Source: Hyphomicrobiales bacterium (GTDB lineage: Bacteria; Pseudomonadota; Alphaproteobacteria; Rhizobiales; Rhizobiaceae). From it: a DNA stretch of 64,000 nt. Shown here piece by piece: positions 27,635-36,342 of the stretch. Positions within the stretch are counted from its first letter, which is position 1, and each line of letters starts with the position of its first letter. The stretch spans positions 304,243 to 368,242 of the forward strand of contig UBNQ01000025.1 in NCBI GenBank assembly GCA_900466875.1. The letters are read 5' to 3'. Position numbers and translations under genes: made by a program. Below the pieces are notes generated by a model. That model saw nothing but the letters and a program-made list of their open reading frames with translations, was not told the DNA's origin and searched no databases.

Positions 27635-28630
27635 CTAGAATACCGTCATTGCTTCCGCCGGTTGCGCATCGGCCATCAACAGACGGCGATCCTTGGCCAG
27701 CCATATCGTGACGGTGAGACCGTCGTTTTGCTCCGGCGCAATATCGATCGCTTTTTCGATATCGAGCCCGGTCTTTTCCAGCCAGTCACCGATTGCTTCG
27801 TGCGAAAAACCCAATCGGACATGCGCATGCTCCTCGCGCAGATGCTCCAGCGCATGCGGTGCGAGATCAACGATCATCAGCCTGCCGCCCGGCCTGAGGA
27901 TGCGGGCCGCCTCGGTGATCGCTAGTTCGGGCTGGTCGAGGAAATGCAGCACCTGGTGGATCGTCACGAGGTCGAAATCCTGACCTTCAAGCGAAAGGTT
28001 GAGGATGTCGGCATGGCGCACGGAAGCCTTCAGGATACCCGCCTTGTCGAGATTGGCACGCGCAACAGAAAGCATGTCGCGGCTCGCATCGACGCCGATC
28101 GCCCGCCGGTAGTGAGGCGCAAGCAGCTTGAGGATCCAGCCTGTACCTGTTCCCAGATCGAGCAGGGAATCGATCGGCGACGTGCCGATAAGCCGCAAAA
28201 GCGCGTTTTCGACCGCAGCATCGCTGGCATGAAGCCGACGCAATTCATCCCATTCCGAAGCATTGCGACTGAAATAGGCCTGCGCACGCTCCGCACGCTG
28301 ATGCTTGACTGTTGAAAGCCGCTCGCCGTCACGAAGCAGAACCGGATCGTCACTGCTGGAAGCGGCAAGCAGCGTCTTGACCAGAGTTGCAGCAGGCCCG
28401 TCCTGCCTCAATCGAAAATAGGCCCACGCACCTTCCTGATACCGGTCGATCAGCGCTTCTTCATTCAAGAGCTTGAGGTGGCGGGAAATGCGCGGTTGGG
28501 ATTGTCCGAGAATCTCGGTCAGGTCCGTGACCGTCAGGTCTCCCTTCGCCAACAGGGCGAGGAGCCGAAAACGCGTCGGTTCTCCGACGGTCTTCAGAAC
28601 GTCAACCAGTGTATCGAGCGGCAGCGACAT
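27635..28630 (-). CDS. ArsR-family regulator fused to SAM-dependent methyltransferase (SahR-like)
   Basis: The 331-residue protein joins an ArsR winged helix (about 5-85; GEPTRFRLLALLAKGDLTV, then QPRISRHLKLL as recognition helix) to a class I methyltransferase domain (about 130-250; LLDLGTGTGWILKLL). It heads an operon with metF, and a perfect 22-bp palindrome lies just upstream of its start. ArsR-type regulators of the SAM/SAH cycle (SahR) are known in Proteobacteria. By context this protein should sense a methionine-cycle metabolite, perhaps through the methyltransferase-fold domain (inference). The ATG at 28630 has AGGA 6 bases upstream. Confidence 0.88.
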   Translation of the reverse strand: MSLPLDTLVDVLKTVGEPTRFRLLALLAKGDLTVTDLTEILGQSQPRISRHLKLLNEEALIDRYQEGAWAYFRLRQDGPAATLVKTLLAASSSDDPVLLRDGERLSTVKHQRAERAQAYFSRNASEWDELRRLHASDAAVENALLRLIGTSPIDSLLDLGTGTGWILKLLAPHYRRAIGVDASRDMLSVARANLDKAGILKASVRHADILNLSLEGQDFDLVTIHQVLHFLDQPELAITEAARILRPGGRLMIVDLAPHALEHLREEHAHVRLGFSHEAIGDWLEKTGLDIEKAIDIAPEQNDGLTVTIWLAKDRRLLMADAQPAEAMTVF

Positions 28631-28649
28631 CACATTTCCTAGCGATCAA

Positions 28650-28671
28650 GATATAAAGATATCTTTATATC
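28650..28671. promoter_or_regulatory. Perfect palindrome upstream of arsR-methyltransferase/metF operon
   Basis: The half site GATATAAAGAT (28650-28660) is followed directly by its exact reverse complement (28661-28671), giving 22 bp of perfect dyad symmetry. It lies 20 bases before the regulator start and matches a site before metH at 51633-51658. It is a likely autoregulatory operator. Confidence 0.85.
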
Positions 28672-28714
28672 CATTACGCCAACAATGCAACCCGTCGCGG
28701 CTCATTTGCAAAAC

Positions 28715-28731
28715 GGGCGGCAAAGCCGCCC
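28715..28731 (-). terminator. Terminator of ettA
   Basis: GGGCGGC and GCCGCCC pair across an AAA loop. Read on the minus strand the stem is followed by GTTTTGC, a short T-run, 20 bases after the ettA stop. Confidence 0.75.
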
Positions 28732-28751
28732 TTTCCTATTTCATGCAGAAC

Positions 28752-30401
28752 TCAGCGCGTCAGGCGCTTGTAGGACTGACTGCCCGGGTTCAGCGCATCC
28801 GGGCCGAGACGGCGGATCTTGTCCTGCTCGTAGTCTTCGAAGTTGCCTTCGAACCACTCCACATGGCCGTCGCCTTCGAACGCCAGAATGTGGGTCGCAA
28901 GGCGGTCGAGGAACATGCGATCGTGGCTGATGATGATCGCGCAGCCGGCAAAGGCTTCAAGCGCGCTTTCCAGAGCACCAAGCGTTTCCGTGTCAAGGTC
29001 GTTGGTCGGTTCGTCGAGGAGAAGAACGTTGCCACCGGCCTTCAGCATCTTGGCAAGGTGAACTCGGTTGCGCTGACCACCCGAGAGATTGCCGACCTTC
29101 TGCTGCTGGTCGCCACCCTTGAAGTTGAAGGCGCCGCAATAGGCTCTGCTGTTCATGTCGAACTTGCCGAGCTTGATGACCTCGGCGCCGCCGGAAATTT
29201 CTTCCCACACGGTCTTGTCGGCAGCCAGCGTATCGCGGCTCTGGTCGACATAACCGAGATGGACGGTATCACCGACGCGGATCGAGCCTTCGTCAGGCGT
29301 TTCCTGGCCCGTGATCATCTTGAACAGCGTCGACTTGCCGGCGCCGTTCGGGCCGATGATGCCGACGATGCCGCCCGGCGGAAGCTTGATCGACAGGTCG
29401 TTGATCAGCGTGCGGCCGTCAAAGCCCTTCTTGATGCCTTCCAGCTCGATGACGACGTTGCCGAGGCGCTCGGAGACCGGGATGATGATCTGCGCATCGC
29501 CGGGGCGGATACCTTCGGCGGCATCCACCAGCTGTTCGTAGGCCTTGATGCGGGCTTTCGACTTGGCCTGACGCGCCTTCGGGCTGGATGCTATCCACTC
29601 CTGTTCGCGCGACAGCGCCTTCTGGCGACCCGCCTCTTCACGGCTTTCCTGCTGCATACGCTTGGCTTTCGCCTGCAGGTAAGCGGAATAGTTGCCTTCG
29701 TAAGGAATGCCGCGGCCACGGTCGAGTTCAAGGATCCAGCCCGTGACGTTATCGAGGAAGTAGCGATCGTGGGTGATCATCATCACGGCGCCAGGATAGT
29801 CGCGCAGGTGCTTTTCAAGCCAGGCGATCGTTTCAGCGTCGAGATGGTTGGTCGGTTCGTCGAGCAGCAACAGGTCCGGCTGAGACAGAAGCAGGCGGCA
29901 GAGCGCGATGCGGCGGCGTTCACCACCCGAAAGCAGCGTGACGTCGGCATCCTTCGGCGGGCAGCGCAGCGCTTCCATCGCCATCTCGACCTGCTGTTCG
30001 AGATCCCAGAGGTTCTGGCTGTCGATGACGTCCTGGAGTTTCGCGCCTTCTTCGGCGGTCTCGTCGGAATAATTCATCATAAGTTCGTTGTAGCGGTCGA
30101 GCACGGCCTGCTTGTCCGCAACACCGACCATGACGTTCTCGAAGGCGTTCTTGGCCGGGTCGAGATGCGGCTCCTGCTCCAGGTAACCGACAGTCGCGCC
30201 TTCGGCGAGCCAGGCTTCACCGGTGAATTCCTTGTCCTGCCCCGCGATGATGCGCAGGACGGTCGACTTACCGGCGCCGTTCGGGCCCAAAATACCGATC
30301 TTGGCGTCGGGATAGAACGACAGGTTGACGTTCTCGAGGATCTTCTTGGCGCCATAGGACTTGTTCAGTCCCGACATGTGATAGATGAACTGACGTGCCA
30401 T
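28752..30401 (-). CDS. ettA: Energy-dependent translational throttle protein EttA (ABC-F)
   Basis: EttA is a ribosome-bound ABC-F ATPase that gates the first elongation step according to ATP/ADP. The 549-residue protein has two ABC domains with Walker A motifs GPNGAGKST near residue 40 and IGPNGAGKST near 350, signatures LLSGGERRRIALC and NLSGGQRNRVHLA, Walker B LLLDEPTNHLD and LLLDEPTNDLD, and between them the P-site tRNA interaction linker rich in Arg/Lys (AKAKRMQQESREEAGRQ). No membrane domain is present. Length matches EttA orthologues. Confidence 0.96.
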   Translation of the reverse strand: MARQFIYHMSGLNKSYGAKKILENVNLSFYPDAKIGILGPNGAGKSTVLRIIAGQDKEFTGEAWLAEGATVGYLEQEPHLDPAKNAFENVMVGVADKQAVLDRYNELMMNYSDETAEEGAKLQDVIDSQNLWDLEQQVEMAMEALRCPPKDADVTLLSGGERRRIALCRLLLSQPDLLLLDEPTNHLDAETIAWLEKHLRDYPGAVMMITHDRYFLDNVTGWILELDRGRGIPYEGNYSAYLQAKAKRMQQESREEAGRQKALSREQEWIASSPKARQAKSKARIKAYEQLVDAAEGIRPGDAQIIIPVSERLGNVVIELEGIKKGFDGRTLINDLSIKLPPGGIVGIIGPNGAGKSTLFKMITGQETPDEGSIRVGDTVHLGYVDQSRDTLAADKTVWEEISGGAEVIKLGKFDMNSRAYCGAFNFKGGDQQQKVGNLSGGQRNRVHLAKMLKAGGNVLLLDEPTNDLDTETLGALESALEAFAGCAIIISHDRMFLDRLATHILAFEGDGHVEWFEGNFEDYEQDKIRRLGPDALNPGSQSYKRLTR

Positions 30402-30491
30402 CGATAATTAAGCTCCGGGGGAAAGAGGTTTTGCCGCTATGTAGGCGAAGAAGCGCCTCGGGGCAATGAGAAGAGCGGGGGAGGATTGGAA

Positions 30492-31445
30492 ATGAGCTTG
30501 GATTTCGGCTGGGAAGCGCAGACTTTCCCCAGCCCGACGGGTGCTGCGATCGCCTATCGTCACGCGGAAGCGGCAGAACCGGCAAAAGGGATAGTGCTCA
30601 TCTCCCATGGCCTGGCTGAACATTCGAAACGTTACCGCCCCTTTGCAGAGGCGATGGCGAGTGAAGGTTTCCATGTCTATGCCTGGGATCACCGCGGCCA
30701 CGGCAACACGACGGCACCCGATGCACCGATCGGCCGATTCGCATTGAGGAACGGGGATCGCCTCGTCATCGACGACCTCATGGCGATCCGCAAATTGGCA
30801 CTGGACCACCATCCCGGCCTGCCCGTCATCCTGTTCGGCCACTCGATGGGCGGCCTGATCGCGCTCAATGCCGCAATCGATCATCCTTTGGATTTTGCCG
30901 GCGTCGCCGTCTGGAACTCCAATTTCAACCCCGGCATTGCCGGTCGCGCCGCACAGGGCCTTCTTCTTGCCGAACGGGCATTGAAGGGATCCGACACGCC
31001 GAGCGGGATGCTCCCTCGCCTCACCTTCGGCGCTTGGGGCGACAGCATTGCCGGCCACCGCACCGCCTTCGATTGGCTGAGCCACGATCCGGCCGAGGTC
31101 GATGCCTATATCGCGGACCCGCGCTGCGGCTTCGATGCCAGCGTCTCGCTCTGGCTCGACCTCTTCGAAATGACCTTCCGCGCACCGAAGCTGGCCGCGC
31201 GTCTGCCGAAGGATTTGCCCATCCATCTGCTGGGCGGCGGCGAAGACCCGGCGACCAATGGCGGCAAGGAAATTCTTTGGCTCTCGGGCCACCTGCGCAA
31301 GGCAGGCCTGACCAACGTCACCACCCGATTTTGGCCGAATGCCCGCCACGAGACGCTGAACGACACGATGCGTGCCGAAGCCGCCGCAGAATTTGCCGCC
31401 TGGGCCACCCACGTGGTCAGGCCGATCGCAACCGCAGCGGAATGA
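30492..31445 (+). CDS. Alpha/beta hydrolase (S33, monoacylglycerol-lipase-like)
   Basis: The 317-residue product has the oxyanion region ISHGLAEHSKRY (about 38-49), YAWDHRGHGNT, and the nucleophile elbow GHSMGG with Ser118; His in NARHETLND probably completes the triad. This architecture matches lysophospholipases and monoacylglycerol lipases (Hydrolase_4). No signal peptide, so it is cytoplasmic. ATG 30492 has GGGGGAGGA just upstream. It precedes the DMT operon by 54 bases and could be part of it. Confidence 0.85.
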   Translation: MSLDFGWEAQTFPSPTGAAIAYRHAEAAEPAKGIVLISHGLAEHSKRYRPFAEAMASEGFHVYAWDHRGHGNTTAPDAPIGRFALRNGDRLVIDDLMAIRKLALDHHPGLPVILFGHSMGGLIALNAAIDHPLDFAGVAVWNSNFNPGIAGRAAQGLLLAERALKGSDTPSGMLPRLTFGAWGDSIAGHRTAFDWLSHDPAEVDAYIADPRCGFDASVSLWLDLFEMTFRAPKLAARLPKDLPIHLLGGGEDPATNGGKEILWLSGHLRKAGLTNVTTRFWPNARHETLNDTMRAEAAAEFAAWATHVVRPIATAAE

Positions 31446-31499
31446 GTTCATGACTTTTCTTCAAGTGCGCAGACTGTCGCAGCCCGGTATATCGAAACC

Positions 31500-32465
31500 A
31501 TGAGTGCATCGCCCACCACGTCACGACCCGCAGCACAGGCTGCCACCATCACCACCGGTCTTGGCCTGATGATGTTGGCCATGCTGGTCGCACCACTCAT
31601 CGATGTCTTTTCGAAGCTCGCGACAACGAGCGCATCACCGACCATGATTACCGCAGCCCGCTTCGCCTTTCAGGCGCTTTGCATGCTGCCCTTCGTGCTT
31701 TGGGCACGGTCATGGCGCTCGTTTTCCTGGCGGATGAGCTTCTACCACGCGATCCGCGCCTGCGTGATCACCATATCCATGGTCTGCTTCGTCGCCACGT
31801 TGGCGGTGATGCCGGTGGCTGATGCCATTGCCATCTTCTTCGTCGAACCGATCATTCTCACCATCCTGTCGAGCATTTTTCTGAAAGAGATCGTCGGCTG
31901 GCGCCGCTACACCGCCTGCGGCGTAGGCTTCATCGGCGCGATGATCGTCATTCGCCCGAGCTTTCAGGAAATCGGCTACGTCGCGCTTCTGCCGGTCGTG
32001 ACAGCCTTTTGTGTCGCAATCTTCGCCATGATGACGCGCGCCTTGGCACATCGGGAAGAGCCCTTTGCGATGCAGTTCCAGATGGCGCTCTGGGGCATCC
32101 CGATCTGCGCTATTCTGCTTCTCTTCGGGGAGACGGCGAATATCGGTTTTCTCGCTCCTTCGATTCCCGATCTCAGCACCTTTGGCTGGATGGCAGGTGT
32201 CGGCGTTTTCGCCGCCCTGTCTGGCATATTGAGCGTCTACGCCTATCGCGCCGCGCCGGCCTCGGTTCTCGCCCCCATCCAGTATTTCGAGATCGTCTCG
32301 GCGACCCTGTTCGGCTGGCTGGTCTTTAGAGATTTTCCCGACCCGGTCAAATGGCTCGGAATCTCGATCATCGTCGGCTCCGGCCTTTACATCATCTGGC
32401 GCGAGCGTCGCGCAGCCTCGATCAAGCCCGTCACCAGAAGCGAAACGACATCGGTAGCCCCCTGA
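31500..32465 (+). CDS. EamA/DMT-family transporter
   Basis: The 321-residue membrane protein has two EamA repeats and about ten spans. It includes APLIDVFSKLATTSASPTMI and TAARFAFQALCMLP in repeat one and AYRAAPASVLAPIQYFEIV in repeat two, a pattern seen in rhizobial DMT carriers. Its stop is 2 bases before the CoA-transferase start, so transport is probably linked to that pathway. Substrate and direction are unknown. The ATG lacks a strong ribosome-binding site. Confidence 0.85.
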   Translation: MSASPTTSRPAAQAATITTGLGLMMLAMLVAPLIDVFSKLATTSASPTMITAARFAFQALCMLPFVLWARSWRSFSWRMSFYHAIRACVITISMVCFVATLAVMPVADAIAIFFVEPIILTILSSIFLKEIVGWRRYTACGVGFIGAMIVIRPSFQEIGYVALLPVVTAFCVAIFAMMTRALAHREEPFAMQFQMALWGIPICAILLLFGETANIGFLAPSIPDLSTFGWMAGVGVFAALSGILSVYAYRAAPASVLAPIQYFEIVSATLFGWLVFRDFPDPVKWLGISIIVGSGLYIIWRERRAASIKPVTRSETTSVAP

Positions 32466-32467
32466 CC

Positions 32468-33667
32468 ATGGATAGAGCTGACAAGAAGCCGCCGCTTGCC
32501 GGCATCCGCGTCCTCGAACTGGCCCGCGTGCTTGCCGGACCGTGGGCGGGCCAGATGCTGGCCGATATGGGAGCGGATGTCATCAAGGTGGAAAACCCGG
32601 AGGGCGGCGACGACACGCGTGCCTGGGGGCCTCCCTTCGTCAAAAGCATCGACGGCGAAAACCTGTCTGCCGCCTATTATCACGCCACCAACCGCGGCAA
32701 GCGCTCCATCGCCGTCGACCTGAAAACCGGGGAAGGCCAAGCGATCATACGCCGCTTGGCCACCCGGTCAGATGTCCTGATCGAGAACTTCAAGCTTGGC
32801 GGCCTGAAGAAATACGGCCTTGACTATGAAAGCCTGAGGGCGATCAACCCGAAACTCGTCTATTGCTCGATCACCGGCTTCGGCCAGGATGGGCCCTATG
32901 CCAGTCTCGCCGGGTATGACTATATCGTTCAGGGCATGTCCGGCTTTATGTCCGTTACCGGCGAGCAGGACGGCCAGCCGATGAAGGCGGGGGTCGCGAT
33001 TGCCGACATCTTCACCGGCATCTACGCGGTCACCGCCATTCAAGGCGCGCTGATCCATGCGATGAGAACCGGGCAAGGCCAGCAGGTCGATATGGCGCTG
33101 CTCGATGTCATGGCGTCCGTGCTTGCCAACCAGAACATGAACTACCTGATTTCCGGCATCTCGCCCGTAAAGCTCGGCAACGCGCATCCGAACATTTCCC
33201 CCTATGAGGTGATCCCCGTTCACGATGGCCACATCATTCTCGCCATCGGCAATGACGGCCAGTTCCGGCGGTTTTGCCGCATTCTCGGCATCGAGCATGT
33301 GGCCGATGATGAACGTTATGCAACCAACAAGGCCCGCGTCGCCCATCGGATCGAGGTCCGCAGCCTGCTTTTGGCCGAGACGACCAGATGGGCGAAATCC
33401 GATCTTCTGGCCGCCTGTGGCGAAAATGCGGTGCCTGCCGGGCCGATCAACTCGATCGGCGAAATGTTCGAAGACCCGCAGGTCAAAGCGCGCGGACTGC
33501 GAGTCGATCTTGAAGCCGCCGACGGCACGATCATTCCAGGCGTCAGGAGCCCGATCGTGCTGTCTGAAACACCGCTTGCCTATCATCGTCCAAGCCCGAA
33601 TCTGGGCGAACACACGGATGAAATTCTGGCAGAACTGAATGCAATCGAGGAGGAGAGCAATCCATGA
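32468..33667 (+). CDS. CaiB/BaiF (class III) CoA-transferase
   Basis: The 399-residue protein has family motifs LELARVLAGPWAGQMLADMGADVIKVE, RGKRSIAVDLKTGEG, and the probable nucleophilic Asp151 in AGYDYIVQGMSG, with a C-terminal AVPAGPINS loop. These enzymes move CoA between carboxylic acids through an aspartyl intermediate. Its last codons overlap the next gene (ATGA), a ThDP enzyme, recalling formyl-CoA transferase/oxalyl-CoA decarboxylase pairs, but the substrate cannot be assigned. The frame extends upstream into the DMT gene; the ATG at 32468 is the real start by similarity of the N-terminus. Confidence 0.9.
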   Translation: MDRADKKPPLAGIRVLELARVLAGPWAGQMLADMGADVIKVENPEGGDDTRAWGPPFVKSIDGENLSAAYYHATNRGKRSIAVDLKTGEGQAIIRRLATRSDVLIENFKLGGLKKYGLDYESLRAINPKLVYCSITGFGQDGPYASLAGYDYIVQGMSGFMSVTGEQDGQPMKAGVAIADIFTGIYAVTAIQGALIHAMRTGQGQQVDMALLDVMASVLANQNMNYLISGISPVKLGNAHPNISPYEVIPVHDGHIILAIGNDGQFRRFCRILGIEHVADDERYATNKARVAHRIEVRSLLLAETTRWAKSDLLAACGENAVPAGPINSIGEMFEDPQVKARGLRVDLEAADGTIIPGVRSPIVLSETPLAYHRPSPNLGEHTDEILAELNAIEEESNP

Positions 33668-35313
33668 AGACTGGCGGGCAGCTGATCGTCGAGGCGCTGA
33701 AGGCGAATGGCGTCAAACGGGTTTCCTGTGTACCGGGCGAAAGCTACCTCGCGGTGCTCGACGCGCTTTATGAAAGCGGCATCGAGGTGCTTGTCTGCCG
33801 GCAGGAAGGCGGAGCCGCGATGATGGCCGACAGCTGGGGCAGGCTTTCGGGCGAGCCAGGCATCTGTATGGTCACGCGCGGTCCCGGCGCCACCAATGCC
33901 TCTGCCGGCCTTCACGTGGCAAAACAGGATTCGATCCCGATGATCCTTTTCGTCGGCCAGATCGGCCGCGACATGAAGGAACGCGAGGCCTTTCAGGAAG
34001 TCGAATATCGCCGCGCCTTTACCGAATTCGCCAAATGGGTCGGCGAGATCGATGACGCCCGCCGCATCCCAGAATTCGTCACCCGCGCCTTCACCGTCGC
34101 CACCTCCGGTCGCCCCGGCCCGGTCGTGCTGACGCTGCCGGAAGACATGCTGGTCGAAGAGGTAGAAGCACCACAGGCTCGCCCCTATACCCGCGTCGAA
34201 AGCCATCCCGGCACGCCGCAGATCGCAGAATTCGAACGGCTGCTGAAGGAATCCCAGCGCCCTATGGTCATTCTCGGCGGAACCCGCTGGACTGAGCAGG
34301 CTGTGGCAGATTTCCAGGACTTCGCCAGCCGCTTCAAGCTGCCGGTCGGCTGCTCCTTCCGCCGCCAGATGCTGTTCGACAATCTGCACCCGTCCTACGC
34401 GGGCGATGTCGGCATCGGCATCAATCCGGCTTTGGCAAAGCAGGTCAAGGAAAGCGATCTCCTGATCCTGATCGGCAGCCGCATGTCCGAAATGCCGTCG
34501 TCCAGCTATACGCTGATAGATATCCCCTACCCGCAGCAAAAACTCATCCACGTCTTTCCGGACCCCGAGGAACTCGGTCGTCTGTATCGCCCGGATCTGG
34601 CAATCTGCGCGGCACCGGCGGAATTTGTTGCAGCCGTCAAGGACCTCGAGCCGCCGGCACTCCCACTCTGGGCCGAGCGCAAGTCGGCCATGCACGATGC
34701 CTATCTCAAATGGTCGACCCCGCTTGAAGCCGGCCCCGGTGACGTCCACATGGGACCTATCATGGAATGGATCGAGGAAAACACGCCGGACAACGCGATT
34801 TTCACCAACGGTGCCGGCAACTACGCCACCTGGCTGCACCGCTTTCATCGGTTCCGGAAATACAACACCCAGTCCGCTCCGACCTCCGGCTCGATGGGAT
34901 ACGGGCTCCCGGCCGCCGTTGCCGCCAAGCAATTGTTCCCCGAGCGCGAGGTCGTCTGCTTCGCTGGTGACGGATGCTTCATGATGCATGGCCAGGAATT
35001 CATCACGGCTGTGCGTTACGGCCTGCCGATCATCACCGTGCTCGTCAATAACGGCATCTACGGCACGATCCGCATGCATCAGGAACGCGAATATCCCGGT
35101 CGCGTCAGCGGCACCGATCTCGTCAATCCGGATTTCGTCGCTTACGCCAAAGCCTTCGGCGGCCATGGCGAGCTTGTCGAAAGGACGGAGGATTTCGGCC
35201 CTGCCTATCTGCGTGCCCGAGAAAGCGGCAAGCCTTCGATCATCGAAATCCGGCTCGATCCCGAAGCAATCACACCGGCGAAAACCTTGACCCAAATTCG
35301 CGAGGGACGCTGA
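33664..35313 (+). CDS. Thiamine-diphosphate-dependent enzyme, acetolactate-synthase/decarboxylase superfamily
   Basis: The 549-residue protein has an N-terminal ThDP domain with catalytic Glu48 (CRQEGGAAMMAD), RGPGATNASAG, a central domain, and a C-terminal ThDP/Mg motif beginning GDGCFMMHGQE and ending VLVNN. Family members include acetolactate synthase, benzoylformate decarboxylase, oxalyl-CoA decarboxylase and sulfoacetaldehyde acetyltransferase. No regulatory-subunit gene follows, so biosynthetic acetolactate synthase is unlikely. Context with a CoA-transferase and a DMT carrier suggests a 2-oxoacid or acyl-CoA cleavage (inference). Confidence 0.9.
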   Translation: MKTGGQLIVEALKANGVKRVSCVPGESYLAVLDALYESGIEVLVCRQEGGAAMMADSWGRLSGEPGICMVTRGPGATNASAGLHVAKQDSIPMILFVGQIGRDMKEREAFQEVEYRRAFTEFAKWVGEIDDARRIPEFVTRAFTVATSGRPGPVVLTLPEDMLVEEVEAPQARPYTRVESHPGTPQIAEFERLLKESQRPMVILGGTRWTEQAVADFQDFASRFKLPVGCSFRRQMLFDNLHPSYAGDVGIGINPALAKQVKESDLLILIGSRMSEMPSSSYTLIDIPYPQQKLIHVFPDPEELGRLYRPDLAICAAPAEFVAAVKDLEPPALPLWAERKSAMHDAYLKWSTPLEAGPGDVHMGPIMEWIEENTPDNAIFTNGAGNYATWLHRFHRFRKYNTQSAPTSGSMGYGLPAAVAAKQLFPEREVVCFAGDGCFMMHGQEFITAVRYGLPIITVLVNNGIYGTIRMHQEREYPGRVSGTDLVNPDFVAYAKAFGGHGELVERTEDFGPAYLRARESGKPSIIEIRLDPEAITPAKTLTQIREGR

Positions 35314-35378
35314 GGCCCAAATCTAAGCATTTGCTCAGAAACTCAGGAACAAATTTGCGGTCATGCCGTTGATGCGGC

Positions 35379-35501
35379 ATGGCAAATGAAACAAAACGCA
35401 AAGCACTGGGAGGGATGTCGACTTTCGTCGCCGTGATCTTCCTCATCGCCATCGCGCTGGCGGCCTTTTATCTTTTCGGCATGACGCCGGGCGAGCCATG
35501 A
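35379..35501 (+). CDS. 40-residue single-span membrane protein
   Basis: The frame codes a short charged N-terminus (MANETKRKALGGM) and one hydrophobic span (about 15-34: FVAVIFLIAIALAAFYLFG), ending MTPGEP. It is followed by a hairpin at 35518. No clear ribosome-binding site precedes the first ATG, and a GGGAGGG lies immediately before an inner ATG at 35415, too close for ideal initiation. A real small membrane protein is likely from its amino-acid pattern. Function unknown. Confidence 0.55.
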   Translation: MANETKRKALGGMSTFVAVIFLIAIALAAFYLFGMTPGEP

Positions 35502-35517
35502 TCAGCGGATAAACGAA

Positions 35518-35540
35518 AGGGGCTGGATTTTCCGGCCCCT
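35518..35540 (+). terminator. Hairpin terminator after the 40-residue gene
   Basis: AGGGGCTGG and CCGGCCCCT pair over 9 bp (one T-G pair) around an ATTTT loop. The tail CTTCACATTG is only weakly T-rich, so termination strength is uncertain. Confidence 0.6.
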
Positions 35541-35593
35541 CTTCACATTGTCAGAAATGACGTAACTGCGGCCGATATTCGTCGAGAGCGAAA

Positions 35594-35953
35594 TCAGAGG
35601 CCGAGTTCACGTTTAAACACAGCGGCCAGCCGGGCGCAGAATTCGACGGTGATCTGCTTGTCGGAAAGGGCATATGCCCGCGTCGTTGTCCGCTGAACGG
35701 ACTTGAATTCCTTTTCCGTCTCTGCCTGCGCATCGGCAATCGTGGCTTGCGCGTATTTCAAAAACAGCGATTTGGAATCCCAGACCATGGCTGGGCGCTT
35801 GTAGCGTATGTCGCAAGCGCGCGCATAAACCATGGCTTGCGTGGCGACATCGAGTTCCGCCCCCTTGGGGACGGAAGGCAGGGTTTGGGAGTGAGCCACG
35901 GAAGCGAGCACGCTACCGGCAATGGAAATCATCAGCAAACATGCTTTCTGCAT
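35594..35953 (-). CDS. Small secreted protein of unknown function
   Basis: The 119-residue product has a signal peptide (about 1-22, MQKACLLMISIAGSVLASVA with cleavage near HSQ) and a mature helical domain with two cysteines (ARACDIRY and VEFCARL) that could form a disulfide. I do not recognise the family. It is monocistronic, next to the RidA gene with 15 bases between. Confidence 0.7.
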   Translation of the reverse strand: MQKACLLMISIAGSVLASVAHSQTLPSVPKGAELDVATQAMVYARACDIRYKRPAMVWDSKSLFLKYAQATIADAQAETEKEFKSVQRTTTRAYALSDKQITVEFCARLAAVFKRELGL

Positions 35954-35968
35954 CCGTGGCGCCCGATA

Positions 35969-36310
35969 TCAGATTGCGGCGGTTACGATGAACTCGACCT
36001 TGTACTTCGGTGCGGCCAGAGCGGCTTCGCTCGTGGCGCGTGCCGGCGGGTTGGCCGGATCGATCCAGGCTTCCCAGACGGCGTTCATTTCACCAAAGGT
36101 CGACATGTCGGAGAGATAGATGATCGTCTGCAGGATCTTCGACTTGTCGGAGCCGCTGGCAGCAAGCAGGCGATCGACTTCGGCGAGTGCGTCCTTGCAC
36201 TGGTCCGTTACGGTTTCGCCTTCGCCAACCTGTCCTGCGAGATAGACGGTGTTGCCGTGAACGACTGCGCCGCTCATGCGTGCGCCGGGCTCGATGCGCT
36301 TGATGCTCAT
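35969..36310 (-). CDS. RidA-family (YjgF/UK114) protein
   Basis: The 113-residue protein has the Rid fold, with VYLAGQVGEG, TDQCKDALAEVDRLLAASG, and the PPARATS segment whose Arg binds the carboxylate of imine substrates in active RidA. Canonical members hydrolyse reactive enamines/imines from PLP enzymes. Several Rid subfamilies share this motif, so the exact subgroup is open. ATG 36310 has AGGAG 7 bases upstream. Confidence 0.88.
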   Translation of the reverse strand: MSIKRIEPGARMSGAVVHGNTVYLAGQVGEGETVTDQCKDALAEVDRLLAASGSDKSKILQTIIYLSDMSTFGEMNAVWEAWIDPANPPARATSEAALAAPKYKVEFIVTAAI

Positions 36311-36342
36311 GGGAATGCTCCTGAATGCTGAGCTTGGGGAAA

